Below are positions 34,834-53,600 of a DNA stretch of 64,000 bases, piece after piece. This DNA comes from Paragordius varius. Lineage: Eukaryota; Nematomorpha. The first letter of the stretch is position 1. Each line of letters opens with the position of its first letter. Location of the stretch: positions 4,960,001 to 5,024,000 of the forward strand of contig OZ176050.1 in assembly GCA_964247055.1 (NCBI GenBank), given 5' to 3'. The notes under the pieces are model-generated. The model worked only from the letters and a program-made list of their open reading frames with translations, was not told the DNA's origin and made no database searches. Position numbers and translations under genes: made by a program.

Positions 34834-37800
34834 ATGTTCTCCTACATTCTTGTTTTTTCTTCAAACCACATTTTGTTGTTACTCTTATTACAATTACTGC
34901 TTGTTAGCCTTCATGGTCAATACATAGGGGATGAAAATGATGACATATTTGAAACTAAAACATTTTTAACTTACACTCCAACAGTCGACAATACATATTA
35001 TGCTTATTCATCTGAATTAAGTAATGTCAAAACATCATCTGCAATTAATCGAATCCCAAACAATAGGTCTATACTTCATTTACAACATTTTACACCATCT
35101 CCCCTACCTCCAATTAATAGAGTTGAATACATTCAAGTGGATCCGAAAGATTTGGAACAATCCTTACAGATTCTAAAACTTGGGTGTTATTTGGATAATT
35201 ACCCCATTCTAAGGGACATTTGGCCAAAACGTGTGTTCGCCCCAAACCTAACTAATGCCATTTGTGCCAAAACATGTTCGAGATACCAATATCCTTACAG
35301 TGCTACGCAGTGGGGAACGGAGTGTTTTTGTGGTTATGCATACGGTATTTTTGGGACGCCGGAACATCCGCTTAAGTAATATTTTTGTAAACTACTTGAC
35401 TCATGTAGTCGGATGTATGCTTTTGTAACTCAGATTAACTAACGCGAGATAGGAATTTCCAAATAATATTCGCATAATGTTTTTTTGCGCATTTTTATAT
35501 CACTTGGTCCAATATACCAATTTAAAAATTAAATTTTTAGATATGTCAAGTATCAGGGGCCGGAACGACAAAAATACAGTTTAGTCCCCAAAATATCACA
35601 ATGCACGCTACCGTGCCCAGGTAATCAAAATGATATATGTGGTGGGAATAATGCCAACACCGTTTATTATACGGGCATTTCAATCCACGACGGCATATCG
35701 GACATGGAATGTTTCGAAGATTATGACCAAGCTATTCCAGCTATCGATGATCCTTTGTTCATTATGATAGGTTTGGTTCGTCCAATGACCATGAGTATTA
35801 CTATGTGTCATTTTCATTGCCGGAGACATGGATATCCGTTTCTTTATGCTTCACGAGGCGAATGTTTTTGTTCCTTTTTTAATACGACGCTCCTGAAAAA
35901 GTTGGCTCATCACGAAGATACGCACCATCACCATAGTATGATGGGTCATGATAAAAATTTGGTTTGTGACATGTCATGTCCAGGAAATAAAAGTCAAATA
36001 TGTGGTAATATGGTAACTGAAAAGGCATATTCAGTACATTCCAATGATCTTTTAGTCAGGGATTCAACAATAGTTATTACAAGTGTTGGTAAAACTTGGA
36101 TTTATTTACAGCTATATATGCCATCGGAGTTATCGAATACCACGACAACCTATGCAAATTTTAGAATCGATGTATTTTACTTTAAAGTTAAACATTTGTA
36201 TTTAACTATGCGAGATTTGAAAAAAGCCAATTCAAAATCATATCATTTTGCAATAAATAAAGACTCTCATAGCTATTTTATCCTTTTGGATGGTTTAACC
36301 TACAATACGCAATATCACATTTTAGCGACAGTCAATGATAATGTAAATGGACAACCAACATTTATAGGGTCTGGCTTGTTACAAAAAACTTGTAACATAA
36401 ATATGATAACACAATTGCAAGCCCTTAATCACACTGATATTGTCAATAGACCAAATAGATATTCTCTAAATGTATATTGGACTATCAATCCAAGACTGTA
36501 TTCCAGTTCCTCGGTCAGAAAAATCAAAATTTTCACCCTTAAATATGAAATTGTTAAGCCATCGTATTGTGTTGGCGACTCGAGTTCGGTGGATAACACT
36601 CATTTCCATTATCCCATGATTAAACGTTTTACTGATTATCAAAAGTTTTATATGCTGACTGATTTGAAACCGGCCACCACATATCTCCTGCAAATAAGTA
36701 ACCCTGATGACGTTTGTGGTATAAGTAAACTGGTTAACACAAATGACTCAATTCCTCAAACTTACCCTTCTAACATTACAATAGATATGCGTGATGGAAT
36801 GAGTACAATTTTGACGAGCAATGAAATTACCATTTCTTGGGATCGTCCAGGATGTCAAGATTATACAAGCGCTACACTCTCTATAAAAATAGTATTGCAA
36901 AGTAATGAACACAATCCATCATCACCCGACAAAAATGAAACTCGTTACATTTCACGCATTATTGATTTGAATGAATGCCAGAATTGTTTTAACCATACAT
37001 TTGGTCCATTAACGCCATTAAGTACATATGGTATCACACTCCAATACATAAATGAAATGGGTGAAGGGCCAAAAAGTCCTCTATTTTGGGTTACTATACC
37101 TGAACCTCATAAACGTCAACATTTTTTGTATGGATCCACCTCAAAACATAAATTTTGGTTGATTGCAGCCATATCATTGGGTCTTATAATGATTGTGGCT
37201 TTTATGTTTCTTTTTGGGAAAAGGCATGTCTCTTTCACCAACACTAAAACGTTATGTACCAGATTATATAACCATTACGAAGCAAATAAATTATTAACTA
37301 ACCGTGGTATACCCAATTATGCATCTCATGATTATTGTTGTACTGATAACCAATTTTCTCAGACGTGTGGACAGAAAGAGTCTAAAATCGCTTTTCCCTT
37401 AACAAATGTGCATAAATTGTTTTGTAGTATTCCATGGAAAGCTCTTGAAATATCCGATGATATAATAAAACAAAATTCATACGTACAGATTCGCAAAGCA
37501 CAAGTGATGATTGAGAACGATTGGATCTCGGTGGCCCTAAAAATAACTGATGGGAAATATGTGACAAAAGAAATTTTTTTAACCGAACTCGAAATTATGG
37601 GGAAATTAGGTTATCATCGAAACATTGTGAATCTGATTGGGGCTTGCATTCATAATAATGTTTATTTCGTGGCACTCGAATATTTGGAAGTTGGAAATCT
37701 CAGAGATTTCATGAGAAACAATCGCAAATTAAATGCTGACGGAAACTTAACTCTTCTATCCAATAGAGATCAAACCTTTTCCTCCGCACGCATTAAATTG

Positions 37801-38400
37801 GATGTGGCCGAAGGTATGAAATATCTGTCCAAATACAACATTATACATAGGAAATTATGCGCAAACAATATAATACTAGCTAATGATCTTACAGCCAAAG
37901 TTGGAAACTTTGGATTATCTTATACTCCGAGTAATTCGGAAACCCCATCTCCAAAATGTGATGAAATGCATGATTATTGGCGTTGGATGTCCATAGAATC
38001 ATTAGCTTTTAACATTTATTCCATGAAATCTGATGTATGGTCTTATGGGATTTTGATGTGGGAAATCGTTACGCTGGGTGGTACACCGTATTGGCCCATG
38101 GATATAAACAATGAACAAGCGTTACTTGTAACCTTACAAAATGGATACCGTATGCCAAAACCAAAAAATTGCCCTGATAAAATTTACGAATTAATGAATC
38201 AATGTTGGAATTTTCATCCGGATCGGCGACCGTCTTTTGAATCTTTGAGCGGAGAAATGGAAACATTTGTAAGAGAAGATTTGTACCAGGATGGGTACGA
38301 AGTTATATCGTCCATAAATAAAAATTTGGTATCCTATGAAGAGATTGGAACTAATGCAAATTCTGAAATTAATAATGAAAATGATTTTTCATACCATTAA
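34834..38400 (+). CDS. Wsck: Wsck-type receptor: two WSC domains, FN3 region, TM and tyrosine pseudokinase
   Basis: Single-pass receptor of 1,133 aa from exons 34834-35375 and 35541-38400. A signal peptide (SNHILLLLLLQLLLVSLHG) precedes WSC domain 1 (about 116-225, LGCYLDN to CGGNNANTVYY), WSC domain 2 (about 238-345, with CPGNKSQICGN), a region with FN3-like strands (about 350-705), TM helix 719-741 and a Tie/FGFR-like kinase fold (about 815-1090). The kinase is probably inactive. VALK lysine K848 remains, but the glycine loop is lost, HRDLAARN is HRKLCANN (catalytic Asp replaced by K952), DFG is NFG (N970) and the APE-equivalent PES is IES. Drosophila Wsck has the same architecture and is also annotated as inactive, so this is likely its orthologue and a ligand- or carbohydrate-binding scaffold. 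The only intron is 165 nt. Confidence 0.9.
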
Positions 38401-38809
38401 TGGCTGAAATATTTAACGGATATAATTGCAATATAATATTTATTATCATAAAATAAACCGCATTTATATTATAAATTATAAAATAAAGCACCTAATTGTG
38501 CCATTTATAAAACAATAAAATTAACGTGTTAAAACATTAAATTAAAGCGATAAAAATTTATTTCATAGTAAATTTCAGACTCATACGCAAAGTGTTAAAA
38601 CTTTCGATCCCATTAAAGATATAATAATTTAAATAATGACCCAAAGTCAAAATTGTCTGTTTTGTGGTTTATCCTTGTTGAGCCGAGCTTGCTTTATATC
38701 AACTCCATTTATTACATGCAGTCTTTTCTCCTCTATTCATTTAAGTTATGTAGCTAGGGTTAAATTTTCGCATATTTAAAAATAATCGGTCTCACCGCTT
38801 ATAATCCTG

Positions 38810-39870
38810 TAATACTGCGTCCGAAATATGGTGCTTTTGGTTTCGGCCCTTGATTGAAAGTATTTACAATTTTGTGATAACTGTCCCATATCAGAAAATG
38901 ATTAAATTTGCTTACATTAAGTAAAATAAAGTTTTTTTGGGTGAAAGCTAAATGTTTCATTACAAATAATATCACTAAAATATATCGTAAACTACATATA
39001 AAAAGAAGAACATTTATTTGAATTATAATTTTTACAAGTAGGCTCTGAAAGTCCCAAATTTTTTATTCTTCTTAAACGAGCTAGTTCTATGAAAATAGAC
39101 TCTAAAAGGCCGGAATTTCGCAATAAAATTTGAATGTATGCTAAATTTGACTTCAAAAAATTCATTTTAAAAACAGCATAATAAAAAATTTCAATTGTTT
39201 TGAAGCATCCTTTCTACTATTTATAGGCATGATAAAAACGATTTAAAAACGCTTTTAGATATGGTTTTGTCTTGATATTTATGTCAAATATAAATAGTGT
39301 ATTTATATAAAAATAAACTAAAATATTAAGCAGACCTGTAAATAATAATTCTGAAGCGATAGAGATGTTTAGCAACATGAAATTATAGGTAAAGTGTTAT
39401 ACAATATCTAAAAGCGTTTTTATACCGTGTTCATCATGCCTAAAAACACTAGGAAATACGCTTCAACAACTAAGAGTATGTATTTTTTTAGAAAATTTAA
39501 TATCAATTAGCATATATTTAAAAATTTTATTGCGAATTTCCGACATTTTTGCGTTTATTTTAAATGAATAGCCCATGAGAGAAACTTTCGGAGCTCACAT
39601 CCAAAAAATATTTTAAAAAAAATTCTTATATGTAGTTTATAATATATTTTAGTGATATTAGCTTTAGCTTTCATCAAAAAAAATTTATTACAAAAAATAT
39701 GGTCAAATTTTACCATTTTTCTGATATGGAGCACTTAGCACAAAAGTGTAAACAACTTTCTTATATCACAAAGCTGATTTTCCTAATACTTTTCTATTAG
39801 AAAATGTTAATTTCATCAAGCTACTTTTTCTCCGATTTTGTACTTTGTGATAAGCCGACATACTTAAATA
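38810..39870. repeat. Foldback element R2, copy 2
   Basis: Left arm near 38810-39200 (ccatatcagaaaatgattaa, aggctctgaaagtcccaaat) is answered by a right arm near 39480-39860 (tttcggagctcacatcc, tttctgatatggagcactta). Sequence and layout match copy 1. Edges are approximate. Confidence 0.65.
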
Positions 39871-40249
39871 AAATGTAGTTTTGTAAAAAAGGGTATATCA
39901 AACTACTTCGAGGAAATATTTATTTTGCAACATTTTGCAAAATATCGGGTTTAATTAATTTTAGAGTTAAGAAAAAGTTTTGATTTTATCACATCTATCA
40001 TTTATAGAAACAGAAAAAGTGGTTTATTTTGTATTATTTTTAAATTTAGCTAATGAACACATATCATGTTGACTAAATTTTTTTGGGGTTTACCTTAAAA
40101 TAAGTAATATCACGTATCTTAAAAGATTTTTATACATTTCCGCTCATTATTCAAATCCTTCCATATTTTTTGAAGTATTTAATTTGCAGGTCAGTGGTCT
40201 CCAACGACCCCAATTTGAACTGAAATTAATGTGTTATATCCAAGTGTTA

Positions 40250-40965
40250 AGACATGATAGAAACCGCATAAAAAAGCTTTAGGCTATTATAAAAACACAT
40301 TTTTCTAATTTGATGTGAACATTTATATCCCATCCGAATTTTAACAAAATAACTCTTCCTCCTAAAATTTATATTAAATATAAATTATATTTGAAATTCA
40401 CCCAAATTCAAAAGCAAACTAACCTTTAAATAAATTCTGAAATAGAAAAAATTATCATTGTAGAATTATATTGAAAAGGTGTTTTTATAATATTTTAAAG
40501 CGTTTACCGTTTCCATCTTAATTCAAAATACTATGAAGTATGCTTTATCTAATTTAAATTAAATTTTTGAGCAAAATATCCGTTTTTTGGAAAAACCCTT
40601 ATTGATATCAAAATTTAGCATATAATTAAAATTATTATTGCCCAATCTCGGCCCTTTCGCCTTTTTAAGAGATCTTTCGCATGGGCGATTCCGGACTTTC
40701 TGAGCGCACATCTAAAAATCATAATTATATAATATTATTGTCATGCTTTTTATATGTTTAGTATGATAGTTATATTGTTAATGAGCATTTAGCTTTCACC
40801 AAAATTTTATTTGACAGAATGGGCGCAAAATTTGCCATTTTCTGTGGAGCCATTACCAAAAGTAGTAACTTTCAATCACTCGTAAGATATAAAAACAGAA
40901 GCACCATAATAATCCTAATACATTTTCCCATCGAAACATACACATCATACAAGGTTTATTCATAT
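40250..40965. repeat. Foldback element R2, copy 3, left arm truncated
   Basis: The inner left arm (tgatagaaaccgcataaaaaag...) is followed by a full right arm with atcaaaatttagcatata, ggactttctgagcgcacatc and gccattttctgtggagccat. The outer left arm seems missing. Edges approximate. Confidence 0.55.
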
Positions 40966-41189
40966 TCTCCTAATTTGGGACCCATGATAATATAAACATA
41001 TTGCCTTTTGTATTGGCGATTTAAAAAATAAAAAATGGACCCGAATGAGTTTAGGTGATGATTTTTTAAAATTCCCTTTTTAAAAATCTATTGAATCGTG
41101 GGCCTAAAGAGTAAACATGAATTTTAAATATAACTTTGTTTGATATTATAATAATCTTGATTCCAGAATATATAAAAATTGTTCTCGCA

Positions 41190-42190
41190 ACCTCGCATTT
41201 AATAATTTTAACACTTTTTACCTTTTTATTTTTTTGTCCTACTTTACATATTAGGAGAGTTTTATATAAACTCAATTTTTAGAAAAAACAGCGGCTTTAA
41301 AAGTTATTTTAGTTAAAGTTTAATTATCAAACATTGTTCTTCATATATTAGATAAAAAAGCTTATTATATTGACAGTTTCGTGACTTCTGGAGTCTAAAA
41401 TTGGGACAGCTTCAGAACACGATTGAAACGAACAATATATTTTTAAATCAAAATATCAAGTTTTTACTGGTAAATTGTAGCCATTGTTAAAGATAATTAT
41501 TTACACCTTATAATTATAATATACATTTAGTTGCCTGTTACATTAGCGATTAAAAATAACTCATAGAAAAAGGCGGCAAAAATTTTGCAATTTGGCTAAA
41601 CACTTTGATACAACACATTCATTTTAGTCCTTCGTTTCAAATTGGGTTAGTTATATACCCCAGGCCTGTTTAAAATTAAATTCTTTAAAATATGGAAGGA
41701 ATCGAAACCATGGCAAAAATTTGCACTTATATAACAGTAATAAACCGAAATATATAAAAAAATCTATTCAAAAATACTTGATATTACTTATTTTAAGCTA
41801 AAACCGAAAGGTAAAAATTAAGTTAACGTGACATGTGAGCAATGGTAAAATTGAGAAACAATACATCATAAATCGCTTTTTCTATTTCTATCTATGTTAA
41901 ATGTAATTTAAATAAAAAATTAGAAATTTTTTTCAAAAATGTATGACATAGAACTTTTTTTCCAAAACAAAATTTTATTTAGATATTTTGGCATATTTTA
42001 TTTATTAAGATAGAACCATAAATTTAAATTGTGACCGTTTCCTTCAGTAGTTTTCTAAAAACCCTAAGTCAAATTTAGTCTGGGGTATTTAGATACCCCA
42101 TTTTAAATTGAAGTGTTAGTACCTTAAATACTTTTCAAGAGATTCAAAATTTAGTCTAGGATATAAAACTACCCCAAAAGGTTATGGAGT
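41190..42190 (+). repeat. Dispersed repeat family R3, copy 2
   Basis: Parallel to copy 1 at 5950-6530 through tttttgtcctactttacat, ctaaaattgggacagcttc, gttacattagcgatt and the tail ggatataaaactaccccaaa...ggagtgttaa. It is intergenic between Wsck and PP1 and longer than copy 1. The stretch from 42190 to 42829 adds only AT-rich DNA before the PP1 start. Confidence 0.6.
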
Positions 42191-42829
42191 GTTAAATAAA
42201 TCCTGAGTCATCAGATGCTAGACTTTCAATCGTATAATATCATTGCTTTTAATTTTTTACATTTTAATGACATTATGGAATGAAGCATCTAAATTTTGCA
42301 AAAAATATGGTCACAAAGTGCGCTATTTTGCGGTTTGGTAGGGATCAGGTATCATATAAGTTAAAAAAAAAATTTCATTAGTAAGGTTCAAAAATAAAAA
42401 CACTTATCTTGATACTATTTTTAAAATTTTATGATTTTATCAGGGTATATTTAACCCAGGTTTTGTCCATTATGTGTTTTTTATGTAATTTTGTATGTGT
42501 ACAAAATTATCTAATGAGGGGTCAAAACTTTAATTTTTGTGATATATAAAAAATATTATCATAAATAATGCTCCCAAATTCCTATTGCGATTAAATTCCC
42601 TACAAAAGTATCTGTGTTTCCACTGTATTATAAAAGGTAATGAAGTGCTTTGTATTTTATAGGTAGATAAAATGTGTTAATTAAACATGGAAATGCATAT
42701 TACTTTTTGAAAAAACATTTAATATAAATTAATGTTATTTACAAAATGATTTATCGGAAAATTTATTTAAATATTATTTATGCATATGAAAAAACCTCTT
42801 TGTAAAAGTTTCTAACCAATAATATCTAA

Positions 42830-46551
<3,722 letters not shown>

Positions 46552-47661
46552 TTCTATATCCATATAAAAAATGCTTCAGTTAAATTGAAATAACTGTCTC
46601 TCGATACCCGCGCATCATTCAATATATTAAAATTCAAACAAAATTGAGGAATTGTTTATATATTTATTTTGTTAAGAGTAACACTATCAGTTTTGTGTCA
46701 ATGTTTATAGGACTTGCTCAAAAGTTCTCCACCATATAGTATGTACGTACACATCATGCACATTCATAATTAATGGTTTATATGAACCAAGAAAGTTTTA
46801 ACCTATTATTTATATGTTTATATCTCTTAATATTATTATTTCCAAATGTAATATCAAAAGTAGTTCTAATTGACACAATTTATTGTCTATATATACATAT
46901 ATTGAATGATTTGTTAACATGCGATTATTAACTATATAATTATCAAGACCATTAAAAATGAGGCTGTTAGATTTAAGATATATATATACTTATTTATAAT
47001 TTGTAACATTATTTGCAAGAGATACTTTTTTGACACACAACGTAATACTGTTGTTAGTATAAAAATCTTATACGGCAAAAAATTAATAAACTGTAACTAA
47101 GCTTGGTGTTAAATATTTTTTTATGTAATTTTTATCAAAGCCACACACATATCTGTGAAACTTTTATACACATATTATAATTGCATTATTGTGTGGAATG
47201 TATCAAGAATGCTCTATATTTATATTATATATATATATATAAAACACAATATTAATAAATCTATATTCTTAACTAAGATTTAGTTGATATAATTGGTTCT
47301 ATATCGAACTTTTTAGTAAAGATTATCAAAAGGCATGTTTCTATTTTTACGTGAATGAAATTTCGTAAAACTGTTTTTAAATTTCTTACCTAAAATTTAC
47401 ACAAAAAGAAATATAGCTGTAAAGAAAATTAAGACATAAATGCCAAAAACCGATAAAATATAATTTATTTGGTATTATATATTCTGTTGGTAGATTGCTA
47501 CAAACGATTATATTATTTTTATATTAAAATAAAAACTTGAATACTGAGGCCTAAAATGCAAAAACAATAAAACAACAGTAGTACAAATATATAAAATATG
47601 TATTGATGACGCTTTTTTGTGGTTAAAATAAGTAAAATCTATTTAAAAATATTTTGCCATT
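46552..47661. other. Convergent intergenic region, PP1 3' / CPT1 3'
   Basis: 1110 bp of AT-rich DNA containing an AT run near 47224-47241. No reading frame is convincing. Confidence 0.5.
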
Positions 47662-50600
47662 TTAATTGCTGGTGATTTCTTTCAATATATTGAGTGCTTC
47701 AAACAAGGTTGTCATAAATAATAGAGCGCATTTTGATTTTTTGCAATTATTCATCGTATTAGAAGTTGTTATATCAACGGTATTGCCAGATAAAATTGAT
47801 ACGATATTTTCCGCAAACTCAGGCGACTTAAATTTGCTAACGTGGAAAAAGAGCTTATAATTGCAAGGAAACATGTAGGCTATACCATAACCCATGGGTG
47901 TTACAGGACCGAACCCCCCTCCAGGACTAAGCTAAAATGACAATACTTTTAATATATATAATTATGAAGATAAAGTAAAATAATTTTTGTTTGGAAAATA
48001 TATCACATATAGTTTGATCATTGATTAATCCTATATATACAAATACAGTCAAAAGTGTTAGCACCGAACCTAGAAAACTAAGATTTTAATTTTTATGAAG
48101 TAAACTATATTTATTAATCCTTAAATTTTCTATATCTCTATAATTACGATTGTGATGTATTAAATTGAGGTTACCAATTTATACATCTCTATTCCTTATT
48201 TGGCAACCCAAAACGATAGTTAATAAAATTAAGGATAAAAAATATAATATTTATATTTCTTACAAATGAAAGTCGTATTGTGTTAGTATTATTCTTAAAA
48301 ATTTAGTAAAATATCCATACAAGATTGCATTTCTACGAAAATTAAATTGAATACGTAAATTGTTAAAAACTCATGTCAAATAGTATCTCTATGTTAACAA
48401 GCACCCTAAACTAGTTTGAGATAGCGATTGCCTTATTTAAATATTATATTGAATTTAAAAATTAAAAAACATTTTAAATGTATCCAAGAATTATTAAAAA
48501 CCTTATCCGCAACTAGGGGCGAATCAAAATCCAATTTCATTGTAATTTGTTGTTGCGGACTTTGACTTGTTGATAAAATCCAAGGTATCATTAAAATATC
48601 CTTTAAAATTAAGCTTTCCTATAAAAATATTATATAGTTAAGAGGCTTATTTAATAAGGATTAAAACCGTTTTTGTGTCCGGTTTTAAGCAATTTGTTGT
48701 AGTGCCGCAAAGGTTTTTTGCAAAAATATTTTTATGTACGGTAATTTTAAGAGACCCCTTGATTTTAGATCCATTATTTAAAATTAATACAATATAGCCT
48801 TATTTTTTTATAGAATATGAATAAATAGCTGTAAACATAAACATATAAGCCACAGATATTTATTGTAAGCTATTTTTCCCTTAAATATTACAAAATTTAT
48901 AAACTACTATGCTGCAAATTATGGAAAACAATATTATGAAAAAACTAATTTTCAATTTATGTTTTTATTATCAAAATTGATAACAAAAAATCATAATTTT
49001 CTTATTTTTTGAAACTATATTACCATATTTAACATTCGGCTCATTACATAAAGGGCAAAGACATGACGATCAATACCATGGCCAGTTAGAGATTCTTTAT
49101 AAAGGCTTTGGTGTTTTTTGGCTGCGGCATTAAGAAGACTTAACAAATGAATTTTATTATCACGAATTTTCTGAGCGTATAACTCTTGAGTTTGACCGAA
49201 TTCCAATAATCCACAATCATAACACTCTCTATAGATCAATTTTAGATGATGTACATTAATAAAAGCTGGCTAGTTAAAAAATGGTACAATTATGGATAAA
49301 AACTAAATTGTACATTGAAAACAATATTTAATATCAATTACATTAATAGATTTAGTTATTGCATCGATTATCATTATTAATACATATCTAATTAGACATT
49401 TATAAGCTTTATATATGATAACAGCAGAACTGGTCGGTAGAAAATTGGCATCCATCCACCATTTGATTATAAAAAATATATAAAAACAATTTGCAACAAA
49501 TGTGAAACCTAATAAAATCTCCCATGGGCGCAGTTAAACTTCTAACTGTTTCAGTTCGACCCTGATAAAATAAGCGTGTACTGGAAGCTTCATACGTACA
49601 CGTTAATTCAAAAGGTAAAATTTTCGAATTTTCATCCGCATTTGATTCATCAAAATTCGTAAAACTTTTGGAAGACTGGGAATTAAAATTAGTTTTAGTA
49701 GGATCTAAAGTTGATAATTTGGCATAAGCCAATTGAATTGCTATTTGGACAAAAGCATCTGGGCTTATCTATTAATACATGATTTTTTCCATTTTTAGTG
49801 AAAAAAAATTATTAGAAGGGTTGAATATTTAATATACGCTTTAACCGGTCATTAATATTCAACATTATTAACCAATTAAATTGCGCTTTTATTAGTGTAA
49901 AAAAACAATAAAAAATATAAAATATTGTATATATATATTTTACAAATTTAGGTTTTACACCAACATAATATCCCGTGATAAATATATGTTCAATATTTTT
50001 TGACTGGTTACTTTTAGCGCTAATAATTACGGTCCAACATGTATTTATTAACCGATGAGACCCTTTTAATATTACATAATAAATATTATTTTTCAAATTT
50101 AATTAAAATATTTACTTTGTGATTTTTCATTAATCCTTTGCCAAAATCAGTGAACTCTTGGACCTCCAAATCCAAATTTTGAGAACGCTTTATAAATGGA
50201 AATAGAATAAATTTATGAAAGAGTATTTTTATTTCTAACAAAATTTATTATTAGGCACAAAATAAACCTTAATAGCTAACTCATAAGATTTAGAGAGTAT
50301 TGAGCGAAATTCCTTATCTTGAGCATACCAAATCAATGGTTTGATGAGCTTATGGAGAGGAAGTTGTTTTGAAACTATAAAAGTATTTTGAGATTCATCT
50401 ATATAGTTTTAAAAAGTAAAAATGGGCAATTTAATAGAAAAATTTTCCGTCATTATGGTGCAATTCTAACAAAAAATTACCGTTATCGGAAGACAGATCC
50501 AATAAATGTTTGTCATTTGGAAAGGTTAAGGTACAATTGCCATCGGAGTAAAAATTATGTTTAACCCTATTATTATAAAAAAATATAATAATGATAAACA

Positions 50601-53600
50601 TTCATATTTAAGATTAAGATTGAAACGTATTTTAAGTAAATCGTTTACGCTTCGGGTTTCAATTTCATATATTTAAAAACGGATCCAAAGATGATAATAC
50701 TGATTTCGGTTATTTTTTGGCCAAAAAGTTATGATTTCAGTTCAATATTTATAATTTATACATAACCTAATTAAAACCACAAATCTAAAAATTTTTTATG
50801 CTAAACAATAAATATACTTATTTTAGTTTTATTGCGAAAACTATTAAAAACACGAATAAAAGCTATAAGAAAAGATAATAATAAATCATCCATTTAAATT
50901 GCTATCCTAGTTCTAAAAAACGGTTCAGGGCTAATAGTTTTGGTTCTTATACCTGATTTTTCGCAACTTATCTAATTTATATTTTTAAATTGATATCTTG
51001 CAAAGACGATTGAAAAAAAAGAACTAATTGTTTGTTTGTTTTTGCTTTAATTTTTTAAATAAGATAAGATCTTAGAAATTTTTTTAAAAAATAATTCAAT
51101 TTTATGATAAAATTGAAAAAACTAATCGATTTAGTTTTGATCTCTGATTTTTTCTTTCTTTGCAAAATATTTGTTATACTCATTTGAGAGGACATATTCC
51201 AAGAGATGAGCAGTTACAGTGGCATCCCCATACGAATGTTCACAATTTAAGCCAATTTTCGCGTTTGGGAAAACGACCAAATTTATACTTTTATCGAACC
51301 AGATGGCAGAATATTTTGCAACTCTGTGATCTAAAATATGAATATATTTTTATAATATGAATGATAAATCAAAAAATATTATATGACATGGAAAAGGGAT
51401 GATATAAAAATGCCCTTAATAAATCTGTTATAAATGTACGCTTAAAATAAGTAGAGAAAAACATGATTATTAGTTACTATATTAATCAAAATTATCAAGG
51501 AAAATCAAATATTTGTGATAAAAAAATTATTAATCAAAACATCATATTAATATGTTATTTAATATCCATTTTTTGCACATACCGCTTTGTTGTGTTCCAT
51601 CAAATTTAGTAAACATCCCCGTTAACAAATGGTGACCTTGTTTGGTAAAGTTAAAATCTTTAGACGAAACACCGTTTGGCCAGTCAGGAATCAAAGTTAC
51701 CTATAGAAAAAACGCCATAAATTTTGTAGTATTAAAATATTGGTTAAACAAACTCATAAAATTTTTAAGTTATATTGATTATAATAGGAACAAACATGCA
51801 TTATGGCGCTTTCGATTTCGTAAAGAGTCTCCTGATTTAGGGAATATTCAGATGTTAAACTTTTATGCAAATTGGAGCCATTAAAGTATCGTTCTCTAAC
51901 GTTGTACCAATCATCACGATCAAGCGTTGTAAGGCAATTAATACTGGGACAATCTATATTTAGCATAAAATTTGATTTATAATATCATTTAAGCGAGGCG
52001 ATTAAAGACCATTAAAACAATTTAAAATAGTTTTATAATAAATACAAACTAATATAATTAAACAAAAAGTCTAAACCATTTATAAATAAAAGAACATAAA
52101 GTATATTAACAAAACTTGTGAATGCCTAATTGTTTTAAATTAAACGAATTTTGCCTGTAAATTTATTAAACATAAAACCAAATTACAAATATAAATGTTT
52201 GTATCCTAAATATATGACCTTCATCGTCCAAATCTTTTTGGGATATCGAATGCTCTAAAACATATTCAAAAGCTTTTTGCAAACACAGTGGAGATATGGG
52301 TTCATAAGGAAAACCCGTTAATTCATTTCTCTTTTCCGGCGTTATAACATTAATTTTATAGTATTTCCCATATATACATGCGACTATATGCTAATTAATA
52401 CATAAAAAAAAATTAAAATATTTTATTAAATAGATTAGTAAATATCAATTAAATGCTATAAATTCAAAAAATACCTGAGATTGTTGAGGTTCATAGTGTA
52501 CCAATTTATCAATTTCCTTTTGTGGTATCCTGCAAAAAATAAATATTAAAATTTAATTTTAAATGAAATGTCGATGGGCTATAATTATTTTGTATTATAA
52601 TATAGTAGCTTAACACCTGGTTGTACTAAAAAGGCGTCTATATTGATCCATACACACAGGTATGGTTTCTCGTATCTTTAGTGTGGACATAGTTTCAGTA
52701 ATTATAGATTGACGAAACTTTAGCATATAGTATACTATATTTGCTGCTCTAAACAATCAAATAAAAGTTTAATATACATATATATATCTAATAATAAATG
52801 AACCACCAAGAAAAAAATCCTTATATAAAATTTATTTTCGAGTTTCACATTTAGATAAAATTATTAAAAAAATGAAATAGCAAATTTTTCCAACATTAAC
52901 AAAGGATGATAGATTAACCTGGCACAAACATTGGTTGTTGGCGTAAAATAACTCATATCAAGTATGTAATAATTGCTATTAATGGCAAGTGATTTTCGAT
53001 TCATCAAATAAACGTAACGTTCCCTAAATGGAAAAATCAATAAAAATAAATCCGATCATTTAGATTTTAGTTAAAAACAATTATAAAACCATCGGGACTA
53101 TTAGCTTTCAAAAAATGGTTCCGAACCACGATTGCAAACGGTTACAATTTATTTCATATTTTTTCAATTAAATATTTTTTCTTAAATAACTTATTTTTTG
53201 GAGCAAACAACACACAATAAATTTTTTTCTTTTAAGCTATTTATACGAACAAAATATTTAAGCTAAAACTTAAAAAAATCCGAACCAGAATCAGAATAAA
53301 AACAAAAACCCCTAGCGGTAACTAAAACTTTTAAAATAATTTTTATAACTACGTTGATATATTTTTGCTTGGATTTTAAACTCATCACCCTTAATATATA
53401 TGTATTACTGATTATGTTTAATTTTTTTTTGTTTAAAACCCTTATTGAAAATCGGTAAAAAACTAATATAAATACATCTAGCATTTTGAAAATCAAATAA
53501 TTTTATGAAAAAAAAGTAATCATTTATTTATATTTTGGTATTAATGAAATTATTTCAAGTAGTATATTTTTTTAGTAATATCAATAGGTTTTGACACTAT

